This document shows, in pieces, positions 56,601-64,000 of a DNA stretch of 64,000 nucleotides. Location: NCBI RefSeq assembly GCF_038235435.1, contig NZ_CP151275.1:1984001-2048000 (forward strand), given 5' to 3'. The notes beneath the pieces are model-generated. The model did not search any database. It was not told the origin of the DNA and was given only the letters and a program-made list of their open reading frames with translations. Origin of the DNA: Niveibacterium sp. SC-1. Lineage in GTDB: Bacteria; Pseudomonadota; Gammaproteobacteria; Burkholderiales; Rhodocyclaceae. A program made the translations under genes and the position numbers. How positions within the stretch are numbered: position 1 is the first letter of the stretch; the number at the start of each line of letters is the position of its first letter.

Positions 56601-57968
56601 TTAGCCGAAGTATGGGCGCGCCAAGGCTAGCAACAAGCCCGTCGCGCCCGCGGTCAGCACGACCGGAATCACGCCAAACTTGAAGCGGAAGAGCGCGAGC
56701 GCCGCAGCGAGGCCGATGACCGCCGACACCGCGTCGAAGCGCCCGTTCAGGCCCTGCGGCCAGAGGACGTGATAGGCGAAAAAGACCGCCAGATTCACGA
56801 TGACCCCGACGACCGCCGCCGTGATGCCGGTGAGCGCTGCAGTGAAGCGCAGATTGCCGTGGGTCGACTCGATGAAAGGGCCGCCGAGGAGGATGAAGCA
56901 GAACGACGGCAGGAAGGTGAAGAAGGTCACCACGCATGCTGCGGCCGCGCCGCCGAGGAATAGCGCATCGGGACCGAACACCTGCTTGCCCCATCCGCCC
57001 ACGAATCCGACGAAGGACACCACCATGATCAGCGGGCCTGGCGTGGTTTCGCCCAGGGCGAGGCCATCGATCATCTGGGTTCCCGAAAGCCACTGATAGT
57101 GATCGACCGCGCCCTGGTACACATAGGGCAAAACGGCGTAGGCCCCGCCGAAGGTCATCAGCGCGGCCTTGGTGAAGAACCAGCCCATCTGGGTGAGCAC
57201 GCCGTGCCAGCCCTGGGTGGCCGCCAGTAGGCCGAGCCCAGTGCCCCAGAGTCCCAGGCAGACGAACAGCACCTTGCTGAAGCGCGCCCAGGAAAAGCGC
57301 GCGTGCGCGGGAGTCGGCGTGTGATCGTCGATCAGGGCGGGGCCTGCGGACTTCATGCTCTTGTGGCCTGCACCGCCAGTCGTGAAGCGATCCGGCAAGA
57401 GTCGGCCACCCAGGTAGCCGATCAGCCCCGCTGCCAGCACGATGAGCGGGAAGGGTGCCTTGAGCGCGAAGATCGCAAGGAAGGCCGCGGCTGCGATGCA
57501 CCACAGCACGCCATTGCGCAGGGTCCGCGAGCCGACCCGCCAGGCCGCATGCACGACCAGCGCCGTGACCGCAGGTTTGATCCCGTAGAAAAGACCCCCC
57601 ACGGCCGGCACGTTGCCGAAAGCCATGTAGACCCAGGAGAGTCCGATCAGGATCAGCAGGGACGGCAGGACGAAGAGTCCGCCCGCGACGATGCCGCCCC
57701 AGGTGCGATGCATCAACCAGCCGATGTACGTCGCAAGCTGCTGCGCTTCCGGCCCCGGCAGGACCATGCAGTAGTTCAGCGCATGGAGGAAGCGCCGCTC
57801 AGAGATCCAGCGCCGTCGTTCTACCAGCTCCTCATGCATGATCGCGATCTGCCCCGCGGGGCCGCCAAAGCTGATGAAACCAAGCTTGAGCCAGTAGGCG
57901 AATGCCTGCGCGCGACTCACACCCCGGGGGACGTTTGCGTCGGTTGAGCCAAGGGTCTCAGTTGTCAT
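56601..57968 (-). CDS. chrA: Chromate transporter ChrA
   Basis: ChrA is a 455-residue inner-membrane chromate efflux transporter of the CHR family. It has two related halves, each with the motif around GFISFGGPAGQIA / MTFGGAYAVLPYV, and about ten to twelve hydrophobic segments. Its start overlaps the chrB stop by eleven bases, so chrB-chrA is one operon. Confidence 0.9.
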   Translation of the reverse strand: MTTETLGSTDANVPRGVSRAQAFAYWLKLGFISFGGPAGQIAIMHEELVERRRWISERRFLHALNYCMVLPGPEAQQLATYIGWLMHRTWGGIVAGGLFVLPSLLILIGLSWVYMAFGNVPAVGGLFYGIKPAVTALVVHAAWRVGSRTLRNGVLWCIAAAAFLAIFALKAPFPLIVLAAGLIGYLGGRLLPDRFTTGGAGHKSMKSAGPALIDDHTPTPAHARFSWARFSKVLFVCLGLWGTGLGLLAATQGWHGVLTQMGWFFTKAALMTFGGAYAVLPYVYQGAVDHYQWLSGTQMIDGLALGETTPGPLIMVVSFVGFVGGWGKQVFGPDALFLGGAAAACVVTFFTFLPSFCFILLGGPFIESTHGNLRFTAALTGITAAVVGVIVNLAVFFAYHVLWPQGLNGRFDAVSAVIGLAAALALFRFKFGVIPVVLTAGATGLLLALARPYFG

Positions 57969-58908
57969 CGCGGCCTTTCAGGGCGGAATGAAGTGCGTCG
58001 AACAGGGGCAGGCTTGCTGTCAGCAGCGCGTCGTCATCCGCATGCAGGCGCTGCAAGCCCCGGATCAGGGTTTCGAGACCCGCGGCCTCATCGACCGGAA
58101 CGCCACCGATGTCGATGTAGCGGATGAGACTGCCAAGCTTCCGTACGCCAGCGTCGTCGAGCAGGCCGAAGCTCTCGGCGATCACCTCGAAGCTCACCTT
58201 GTCTCCGACATGGCTGAAGCGAGCCCCGTCGAAGTCATAACCCAGCATGGGTTGCGCGCATTGCGATGGATCGTCGAGCCAGGCGAATTGCGGCTTGGCG
58301 TCGACGAAGCGTGCGATCAGCCAGGCGCTCCCGAGACGATCGATCCAGGGGCGCCGACGCGTGGCCCAAGTCCGGCCTTGATAGTCGGCGATCGAGAGGC
58401 GGGCGATACGCACATCCGTTGGCGTGGGTTCGCCAGGCGAGAGAAGCCGGTCGAATTCGTGGCGCAAGGCGCTGTGTGCCGTGCGTGCCTTGTCCCGCGC
58501 TTCGTGGGGGAAGAAATCGATGGCCTCCACCGCACGCAATTGCTGTTCGAGCTGGCGTAGGGCGGCGCGGACCGCGGGCGCATCGCCCTTTGCCAGAGCC
58601 GCGCGCGCCTGTTTCGCTTCCTCCAGAAAGCTGCCGTATGCCGCGGTGCGGTCGAACAATTCCCGAAAGGCGTGCTCCTGCGCATCGTCCCGGGCTTGCG
58701 CCTGCAGCAGAAAGGCCGCTGCCCCGGCCTGGAGGATGGTCGATTCCAGCGCCCGCAGGGCCGCGACCGTCGGCGCGTGTCCGGGCAAGACGTAGACGCC
58801 TTCCCGCAGGCTGCCGGCGCCCGTCGCCTTGAGCGCACGCCAGACCCGCACCCGCAGTGCGCTGGGCTTGCTTGGCAAGGTGGCGATCAGTACATGCCAG
58901 ATGGTCAT
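57958..58908 (-). CDS. chrB: ChrB-family chromate resistance protein
   Basis: This 316-residue ChrB-like protein has the typical N-terminus WHVLIATLPSKPSALRVRVW and the C-terminal ChrB domain (LGYDFDGARFSHVGDKVSFE). ChrB is thought to sense chromate or sulfate and regulate chrA. The start is the ATG nearest this consensus; the upstream in-frame extension is not conserved. It is followed by chrA with an overlap. Confidence 0.85.
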   Translation of the reverse strand: MTIWHVLIATLPSKPSALRVRVWRALKATGAGSLREGVYVLPGHAPTVAALRALESTILQAGAAAFLLQAQARDDAQEHAFRELFDRTAAYGSFLEEAKQARAALAKGDAPAVRAALRQLEQQLRAVEAIDFFPHEARDKARTAHSALRHEFDRLLSPGEPTPTDVRIARLSIADYQGRTWATRRRPWIDRLGSAWLIARFVDAKPQFAWLDDPSQCAQPMLGYDFDGARFSHVGDKVSFEVIAESFGLLDDAGVRKLGSLIRYIDIGGVPVDEAAGLETLIRGLQRLHADDDALLTASLPLFDALHSALKGRDDN

Positions 58909-59020
58909 GTAACTAATATCGCAGACTGTGACGACTGATTCAAAGTCTACGTTTGCGCCTCTGTAGCACTTGGCGGAGATGGCGGGACCAAGCGCGCCTT
59001 TGGCACGGGCCGAAATGCAG

Positions 59021-59052
59021 AAAGGCCCGATCGCTTTCACGATCGGGCCTTT
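59021..59052 (-). terminator. Terminator after initiator tRNA
   Basis: AAAGGCCCGATCG and CGATCGGGCCTTT form a 13-base-pair perfect stem around a six-base loop. It lies just downstream of the leftward tRNA and upstream of chrB. Confidence 0.8.
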
Positions 59053-59059
59053 CCTTATT

Positions 59060-59136
59060 TGGTTGCGGGGACAGGATTTGAACCTGTGACCTTCGGGTTA
59101 TGAGCCCGACGAGCTGCCAGACTGCTCCACCCCGCG
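59060..59136 (-). tRNA. Initiator tRNA-fMet (CAT anticodon)
   Basis: The 77-nt minus-strand gene starts CGCGGGGTGGAGCAGTCTGG, has the loop CTCATAA with anticodon CAT and ends CCCCGCAACCA with an encoded CCA. The first base cannot pair with position 72 (C-A), and three G-C pairs close the anticodon stem. Both are marks of an initiator tRNA rather than an elongator. Confidence 0.96.
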
Positions 59137-59355
59137 TCAGAGAAACGAAATATTAGACGGCTTCGAAAAACCTGTCAAGCCTTTCTTGGGCGATGGCGCG
59201 AATTTCTGCGTTTTGTCCGATGCCTGCGGGCTCTCGCGCCGTAGCCTGCTTGATCGCGGGCGAATCAGAGAGGCGACGGCCGGTGCCTGTAGCAAGCCCT
59301 CTGTGGCATTCCGCGAGTGCGTCTCTACCGAGTCCGTAGTCGCGCTCGGCCGTCC

Positions 59356-60126
59356 TCAGGTGAAGCGGCCGAAGTCCGCCGGCCGCTTCTCCAGGAAGGC
59401 GGCGAACGCTTCCTTCGCCTCGTCCGATTGCAGCAATTCCCGGAAGACATCGGCCTCTGCCTTGATCGCAGCTTCTGCTTCGGCCCGGCTAGTGCGGCGG
59501 AGCAGGGCGCGGGTGGCGCGCAGGGCGGCCGGCGGTTTGGCCGATAGCTGCTGCGCCCAGCGCAGGGCCTGTGGCAGTACGTCGGCGGCCGTAAGGATGC
59601 GGTTCACCAGACCCGCGCTGTGGGCGTCGGCGGCGCTCATGAGATCGCCGAGCATCAGCCATTCGGCGGCGCGGGCGTCGCCGATGCGGCGCGCCAGCAG
59701 ATAGCTCGAACCTCCCTCCGCGCAGAGGCCGAGATTCACGAATGGCAGGGCGAAGCGTGCGTCGTCGGCGGCGACGACGAGGTCGCAGTGAAGCAGCAGG
59801 GTGGTGCCGATGCCGACGGCGGGGCCGCAGACGGCGGCGATCATGGGTTTGTGAAAGCGCGGCAGCCGGGCCAGCAGGCGCAGCACCGGGGCGTCGTCGT
59901 CCTGCGGCGGATTGCTGAGGAAGTCGGCGATGTCGTTACCGGCGGTAAAAGCCGTTTCCGAACCGGCAAACACCAGCGCCCGCACGCTTGCGTCGGCCGC
60001 CGCCTCGTCCAGGGCCTGGCACAGGCCCTCGTACATCTCATGGGTAAGCGCATTGCGCTTCTCGGCGCGGTTCAGGCGAAGGATGCGCACGCCGCCTTGG
60101 TTCTCGATCTGGATCAGCGGGGTCAT
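59356..60126 (-). CDS. Enoyl-CoA hydratase/isomerase family protein
   Basis: This 256-residue crotonase-fold protein has the oxyanion-hole segments SETAFTAGNDIADF and AVCGPAVGIGTTLLLHCDL and a helical C-terminus. It could act in fatty-acid or aromatic acyl-CoA breakdown; the residues do not allow a specific substrate call. The ATG chosen has GGAG seven bases upstream; an upstream in-frame start would add 19 unusual residues. Confidence 0.85.
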   Translation of the reverse strand: MTPLIQIENQGGVRILRLNRAEKRNALTHEMYEGLCQALDEAAADASVRALVFAGSETAFTAGNDIADFLSNPPQDDDAPVLRLLARLPRFHKPMIAAVCGPAVGIGTTLLLHCDLVVAADDARFALPFVNLGLCAEGGSSYLLARRIGDARAAEWLMLGDLMSAADAHSAGLVNRILTAADVLPQALRWAQQLSAKPPAALRATRALLRRTSRAEAEAAIKAEADVFRELLQSDEAKEAFAAFLEKRPADFGRFT

Positions 60127-60335
60127 GAGACGCTCCGGGAATGGAAATAGGTATGAGGTATGGCGCCGTGGAAGTATAGCCATACCGTACCGTATGGTTG
60201 CCGCCGCCTTGCGCCCGGTTCAATGGCGCCTGCCGCAACGCGGAAGCCTCGCGGAGTGGCGTGCGAAGGGCGCCTGTGCGATCTTTCGGCGCTTCACTTT
60301 CGACACGCCGCGGGCACGCACCGGGCGCTCCTGCA

Positions 60336-60833
60336 ATGAAGGTATTCGGATTCGCTGGCTACTCCGGGGCCGGCAAGACCACGCTGATTGAACGCCTGAT
60401 CCCGATCTTCCGGGCTCGCGGGCTGCGGGTGTCACTGATCAAGCACACCCACCACGGTTTTGACCTCGATCGCCCGGGCAAGGATTCCTATCGCTTCCGC
60501 GAGGCGGGCGCGAGCGAGGTGCTGCTGGCCGGCGGGCAGCGCTGGGCCCTGATGCATGAACTGGGCGATGAGCCGGAACCCTCTTTGCAGGAACAGCTCG
60601 CCCGGCTGGCACCGGTGGACCTGGTGCTGGTCGAAGGCTTCAGGAACACCGACATCCCCAAGATCGAGGTGCATCGTCCGGCCGCGGGCCATCCGCTGCT
60701 GCATGAGTTCTTCCCCAACCTGCTGGCGATCGCCTCCGACATGGCGGTCGCGCACAGTCCGCTGCCGCGCCTGGATCTGAACGATTCGCAGGCGGTTGCG
60801 GACTTCATCCTTGTTCAGACTGGATTGGCATGA
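60336..60833 (+). CDS. mobB: Molybdopterin-guanine dinucleotide biosynthesis protein MobB
   Basis: MobB is a P-loop protein that assists guanylation of molybdopterin. The 165-residue protein has Walker A GYSGAGKTT, the KHTHHGFDLDRPGKDSYRFR segment and a C-terminal VLVEGF strand. Its stop overlaps the moeA ATG by four bases. Confidence 0.92.
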   Translation: MKVFGFAGYSGAGKTTLIERLIPIFRARGLRVSLIKHTHHGFDLDRPGKDSYRFREAGASEVLLAGGQRWALMHELGDEPEPSLQEQLARLAPVDLVLVEGFRNTDIPKIEVHRPAAGHPLLHEFFPNLLAIASDMAVAHSPLPRLDLNDSQAVADFILVQTGLA

Positions 60834-62041
60834 GTTCTTCCCTTATGAGTTTCGAGGCGGCGCTGGGTGCCTTGCTCGACGCGGCCCAGACTGTGGCGGA
60901 AACGGAGTCGGTTGCCACCGAGGAGGCTCTGGGGCGCGTGCTCGCCCAGCCGCTGCGCGCGCGTGCCGACGTGCCGCCCGCCGACAACTCCGCCATGGAC
61001 GGCTATGCCGTCCGCGTTGCGGACATACCTGAGGCCGGAACGAGCCTGCTCGTGTCACAGCGGATCATTGCCGGCGCCACCGGCGATGTGCTTGCGCCGG
61101 GCACGGTCGCGCGGATTTTCACCGGCGCGCCGGTCCCCCCCGGCTGCGATGCCGTGGTGATGCAGGAGAACACCCGCGTCGAGGGCGATCGGGTGCGCAT
61201 CGAAGAGCGTCCGCTGGCGGGGCAGAACGTCCGCCGCGCGGGCGAAGACATTGCCGCGGGAAGCGAAGTGCTCGCGGCCGGCAGCGTCCTGGGTCCGGCT
61301 TCGCTCGGACTCGCGGCCTCGCTGGGCGAGGCGCACCTTGAGGTGCGTCGTCGCCTGCGGGTGGCGATCTTCTTCACGGGCAATGAACTGGTCATGCCAG
61401 GCGAGCCGCTCGGCCCCGGCCAGATCTACAACTCCAACCGTTTCGTCCTGCGCGCGCTGCTCGCGCAACTAGGCTGTGAATTCACCGATCTGGGGATTGT
61501 GCGCGACTCCCTGGACGCGACGCGCGAGGCGCTGCGCCGCGCGGCGGATGGACACGATCTCGTGCTCACTTGCGGTGGCGTCTCGGTCGGCGAGGAGGAT
61601 CACGTCAAGGCGGCGGTGGAGGCCGAGGGCGAACTGAACCTGTGGAAGATCGCGATCAAGCCCGGCAAGCCGCTGGCTTTCGGCCGCGTGGGCGAGGCCG
61701 CCTTCATCGGGCTGCCCGGCAACCCGGTGTCTTCCTTCGTCACCTTCCTGACCCTGGTATGCCCTTACCTGCTCAAGCGGCAAGGTCGCGCGGAGACCGT
61801 CTGGCGTGCCATCGAGCGTGTGGCGGCCTTCGATTCCCAGCGCCCGGAGTCGCGCCGCGAATTCCTGCGGGCCCGCCTGGACGCGCAGGGTCGTGTCGAG
61901 CTGCATCCGCGACAGGGCTCGGGCGTGCTGAGCTCCTGCGCCTGGGCAGAGGGTTTTGTCGAGCTCGCTCCGGGCCAGCAGGTGCGGGCAGGCGACAAGG
62001 TCCGTTTTCTTGCCTTTACCGATCTCGGGGGCCTGCGGTGA
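60830..62041 (+). CDS. moeA: Molybdopterin molybdenumtransferase MoeA
   Basis: MoeA inserts molybdenum into adenylylated molybdopterin. The 403-residue protein has PPADNSAMDGYAV, GDVLAPGTVARIFTGAPVPP, YNSNRFVLRALL and GLPGNPVSSFVTF. It overlaps mobB and moaD by four bases each. A second ATG 15 bases in is an alternative start. Confidence 0.93.
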   Translation: MSSSLMSFEAALGALLDAAQTVAETESVATEEALGRVLAQPLRARADVPPADNSAMDGYAVRVADIPEAGTSLLVSQRIIAGATGDVLAPGTVARIFTGAPVPPGCDAVVMQENTRVEGDRVRIEERPLAGQNVRRAGEDIAAGSEVLAAGSVLGPASLGLAASLGEAHLEVRRRLRVAIFFTGNELVMPGEPLGPGQIYNSNRFVLRALLAQLGCEFTDLGIVRDSLDATREALRRAADGHDLVLTCGGVSVGEEDHVKAAVEAEGELNLWKIAIKPGKPLAFGRVGEAAFIGLPGNPVSSFVTFLTLVCPYLLKRQGRAETVWRAIERVAAFDSQRPESRREFLRARLDAQGRVELHPRQGSGVLSSCAWAEGFVELAPGQQVRAGDKVRFLAFTDLGGLR

Positions 62042-62286
62042 GCGTCCGGGTGCTGTTCTTTGCCGGTCTGCGCGAGGCCCTGGGCGCGGGCGAAACGGTG
62101 GCGCTGGAAGCCGGCGACTCCGTCGGCGCCCTCAGGAAGCGGCTGGCGGCACGCGGTGGCGCATGGGTCGCGCTGGAAGCGGGGCGCAATGTGCGAGCAG
62201 CCGTGAATCAGGAGATGGTGCCGGCCGACCATGTGCTGGCGGACGGCGACGAGCTGGCCTTCTTCCCGCCGGTGACCGGGGGCTGA
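62038..62286 (+). CDS. moaD: Molybdopterin synthase small subunit MoaD
   Basis: MoaD is the ubiquitin-like sulfur carrier of molybdopterin synthase. The 82-residue protein ends in the required GG (PPVTGG). The GTG start overlaps the moeA stop, giving translational coupling. Confidence 0.92.
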   Translation: MSVRVLFFAGLREALGAGETVALEAGDSVGALRKRLAARGGAWVALEAGRNVRAAVNQEMVPADHVLADGDELAFFPPVTGG

Positions 62287-62287
62287 G

Positions 62288-62734
62288 ATGAGCGTTCGGG
62301 TGCAGGAGGCGGACTTCGATCCGGGGGCAGAGCTCGAAACTCTGGGCAGTTCGTCCGGCGATATGCCCGTCGGTGGCGTGACGAGCTTCGTCGGTTACGT
62401 CCGCGGTGGCGAAGTCCGCGCGATGACCCTCGAGCACTATCCGGGCATGACGGAGAAGGCGCTGGCGCATATCGAAGCGGAGGCGCGGGCGCGCTGGCAA
62501 CTGGCCGAGGTCTGCGTGATCCATCGCGTCGGGCGGCTGCTGCCGGGCGCGCGCATCGTCTTCGTCGGGGTCGCCGCGCGCCATCGGGGCGAGGCGTTCG
62601 CCGCCTGCGAGTTCATCATGGACTACCTCAAGACTCGGGCACCGTTCTGGAAGAAGGAAGAGACCGCGGACGGTGCGCGCTGGGTCGAGGCCCGCGATAG
62701 CGACGACGCTGCGCTCGCCCGCTGGGAGCGCTGA
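62288..62734 (+). CDS. moaE: Molybdopterin synthase catalytic subunit MoaE
   Basis: MoaE binds MoaD and inserts sulfur into precursor Z. The 148-residue protein has FVGYVRGGEVRAMTLEHY, ARHRGEAFAACEFIMDYLK and the active-site lysine in PFWKKEE. It starts one base after the moaD stop. Confidence 0.92.
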   Translation: MSVRVQEADFDPGAELETLGSSSGDMPVGGVTSFVGYVRGGEVRAMTLEHYPGMTEKALAHIEAEARARWQLAEVCVIHRVGRLLPGARIVFVGVAARHRGEAFAACEFIMDYLKTRAPFWKKEETADGARWVEARDSDDAALARWER

Positions 62735-62883
62735 GGCGGCCAGGTTCGCCCCCGCGCACCGTTGTGGCGCACGCACTGCGGCGCAGATCGCGGACGCTTT
62801 GTGAAAACTCGATGCCGGAGCGCCGGGGGAGGGTGGCCCGTCGTATGCTCGGCGGGTTAGTCCATTCAAGGAAAGCCCTGCCC

Positions 62884-64000
62884 GTGGAGACGCTGCAAGC
62901 CCTGGAGCCCGTGATGCACGCGCCGACCGCGGAATCGGTCGGACTCGCGCATGCGCTGGGCGGCTGGGCCGATATTGCCGAGCGCATCTGGCGGGCGCGG
63001 CTGGCCTGGCCGAAGGCCTCACGCCGGCTCGCGATGGAACTGCGCAAACGCACGCTGTTGCGGGGTGACGCCATTGATACCGCGCGTGCCGACCTGCTGC
63101 TCCTGGAGATCGACCAGGTCGAGCGGCGCGACCAGGTGCGCAACAACAGCTTCGCGGGTGAACTGGCCCGCGTGTTCGCGGCGGTGGGCGATGCCCGCTG
63201 GCTCGGACTCGCGCGTCTGTATGACGGACGCAATCGCCTCAATGCCGGTGAGTCTCTCGCCGCGCACCGCGTCTTGCAGTCCTGGCGCGAGCGCGACGGG
63301 CTCGACGCTGACCCGCGCGACCAGGCACTGGCTTTGGCCACCGAAGGACGCTGCCTGATCAATGTCGGGCGGGGCGAAGAAGGCTTCCACGCCTGCTACG
63401 ACGCGCTGGACCGCCTGCGCGTGCTGCCGCCGTCTCCCGAGCTGGCGCTGGTCGTGATGACGCTGGGCGTGCTGCACCTGCGCTTTGCCAACTTCGCGAC
63501 AGCCGACGCGCTGTTCGACGAAGCCTGGGAGGCCGCGCGCGCGATGGAGGCGCATGACCTCTTCGGCCTGATCGCCGCCAACCGCGGCACCTGCGCGCTG
63601 CTCTGCGGGGAGCCGGAGCGGACTTTCGCGCTGGTCGACGGCGTGCTCTCCGAGGACGCACCGGAGTCCGATCACGCGTTCGTCGGGCTCATGCGCGCCT
63701 ACGCCCTGACCCGGCTTGGACGCCTGCCTGAGGCGCGAGAGATGCTGGATGCGGCCCAGAAGCTGGTGGCGTCGCATCCCACCGGCCAACTTGCTGCGAT
63801 AGGACGTTGCGCGCGGCTCGCGCTTCTGCGCGCGGAGGGCCGGCTCGACGAGGCGCTCACGGAGCTGGCCGAGGCAGAAATCCGCCAGCCTGCCTTCACC
63901 ACCCATCTCTATGAGCTGGAAATCTGTGAGGAGGCGACGCAGCTGCATGCCCAGCGCGGCGACTGGGCCCAGGCGCTGCACTACGAGCGGCGGCGCCATG
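62884..64000 (+). CDS. TPR-repeat protein, possibly N-terminus of a diguanylate cyclase (3' end outside window)
   Basis: The open frame of 372 codons starts at a GTG (or an ATG 30 bases later) and runs off the right edge. It is mostly alpha-helical, with TPR-like repeats (for example LGVLHLRFANFATADALFDEAW and AQRGDWAQALHYERR). Helical TPR arrays with this tail often precede a GGDEF domain in motile proteobacteria; whether one follows cannot be seen. No transmembrane segment is evident. Confidence 0.65.
   Translation, partial: METLQALEPVMHAPTAESVGLAHALGGWADIAERIWRARLAWPKASRRLAMELRKRTLLRGDAIDTARADLLLLEIDQVERRDQVRNNSFAGELARVFAAVGDARWLGLARLYDGRNRLNAGESLAAHRVLQSWRERDGLDADPRDQALALATEGRCLINVGRGEEGFHACYDALDRLRVLPPSPELALVVMTLGVLHLRFANFATADALFDEAWEAARAMEAHDLFGLIAANRGTCALLCGEPERTFALVDGVLSEDAPESDHAFVGLMRAYALTRLGRLPEAREMLDAAQKLVASHPTGQLAAIGRCARLALLRAEGRLDEALTELAEAEIRQPAFTTHLYELEICEEATQLHAQRGDWAQALHYERRRH

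Overview
The window is high-GC, gene-dense bacterial DNA that reads as a betaproteobacterial chromosome, most likely Rhodocyclales/Zoogloeaceae-like. This is inferred from the mix of VPEP/LPEP-type PEP-CTERM proteins, an FlhDC flagellar master regulator followed by motAB-cheR-cheB, ergothioneine genes and an initiator tRNA with Gram-negative features. No database search was possible, so the taxonomic call is an inference.

Layout. (1) 1-12221: a sugar-acid island. A leftward iclR-lutA-lutC-lutB set (lutB runs off the left edge) faces a rightward operon with every enzyme of the non-phosphorylative L-fucose pathway: fucose dehydrogenase, fuconolactonase, fuconate dehydratase, 2-keto-3-deoxy-fuconate dehydrogenase and diketo-acid hydrolase. 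The operon also carries a complete sugar ABC importer. The pathway ends in pyruvate plus L-lactate, and LutABC oxidises L-lactate, so the two arms fit together. Two near-identical 17-bp palindromes lie between them. (2) 12846-17180: a foreign-looking block with a His-Xaa-Ser system (two radical SAM maturases, HxsB and HxsC, and the repeat-bearing substrate HxsA, with no visible HxsD), followed by an intact IS481-family element with a 6-bp NCTAGN target duplication. (3) 17417-20835: a DUF5710 protein, a DEDDh exonuclease, a VF530-family gene with no standard start codon, a GH4 glycosidase and a small protein. (4) 21352-28409: five PEP-CTERM surface proteins around a MalT-like LuxR regulator. 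(5) 28500-29575: transposon debris and a 5'-truncated hypothetical gene. (6) 29668-32867: a bifunctional rhamnulose-1-phosphate aldolase/dehydrogenase divergent from a LysR regulator. (7) 33064-39418: a three-gene phosphorelay (hybrid kinase with HPt, HD-GYP response regulator, double-REC kinase). (8) 39527-45983, leftward: a binding-protein/permease fusion, egtD, egtB, a VOC protein, a HpnE-like amine oxidase and a Nudix hydrolase. (9) 46153-53646: an HDOD-REC-GGDEF protein, flhDC, a sigma-28 promoter, motA, motB, cheR, cheB and a STAS protein. (10) 53853-58908: DUF1697, a paralogous pair of unknown proteins sharing an upstream element, a GFA protein, two small unknowns, chrA and chrB. (11) 59060-64000: initiator tRNA, an enoyl-CoA hydratase, the molybdenum cofactor run mobB-moeA-moaD-moaE and a truncated TPR protein.

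The most notable items are the HxsD-less His-Xaa-Ser locus beside a mobile element, the reversed-order transporter fusion next to ergothioneine biosynthesis, the paralogous pair with a conserved upstream element, and the VF530 gene with no usable start codon.
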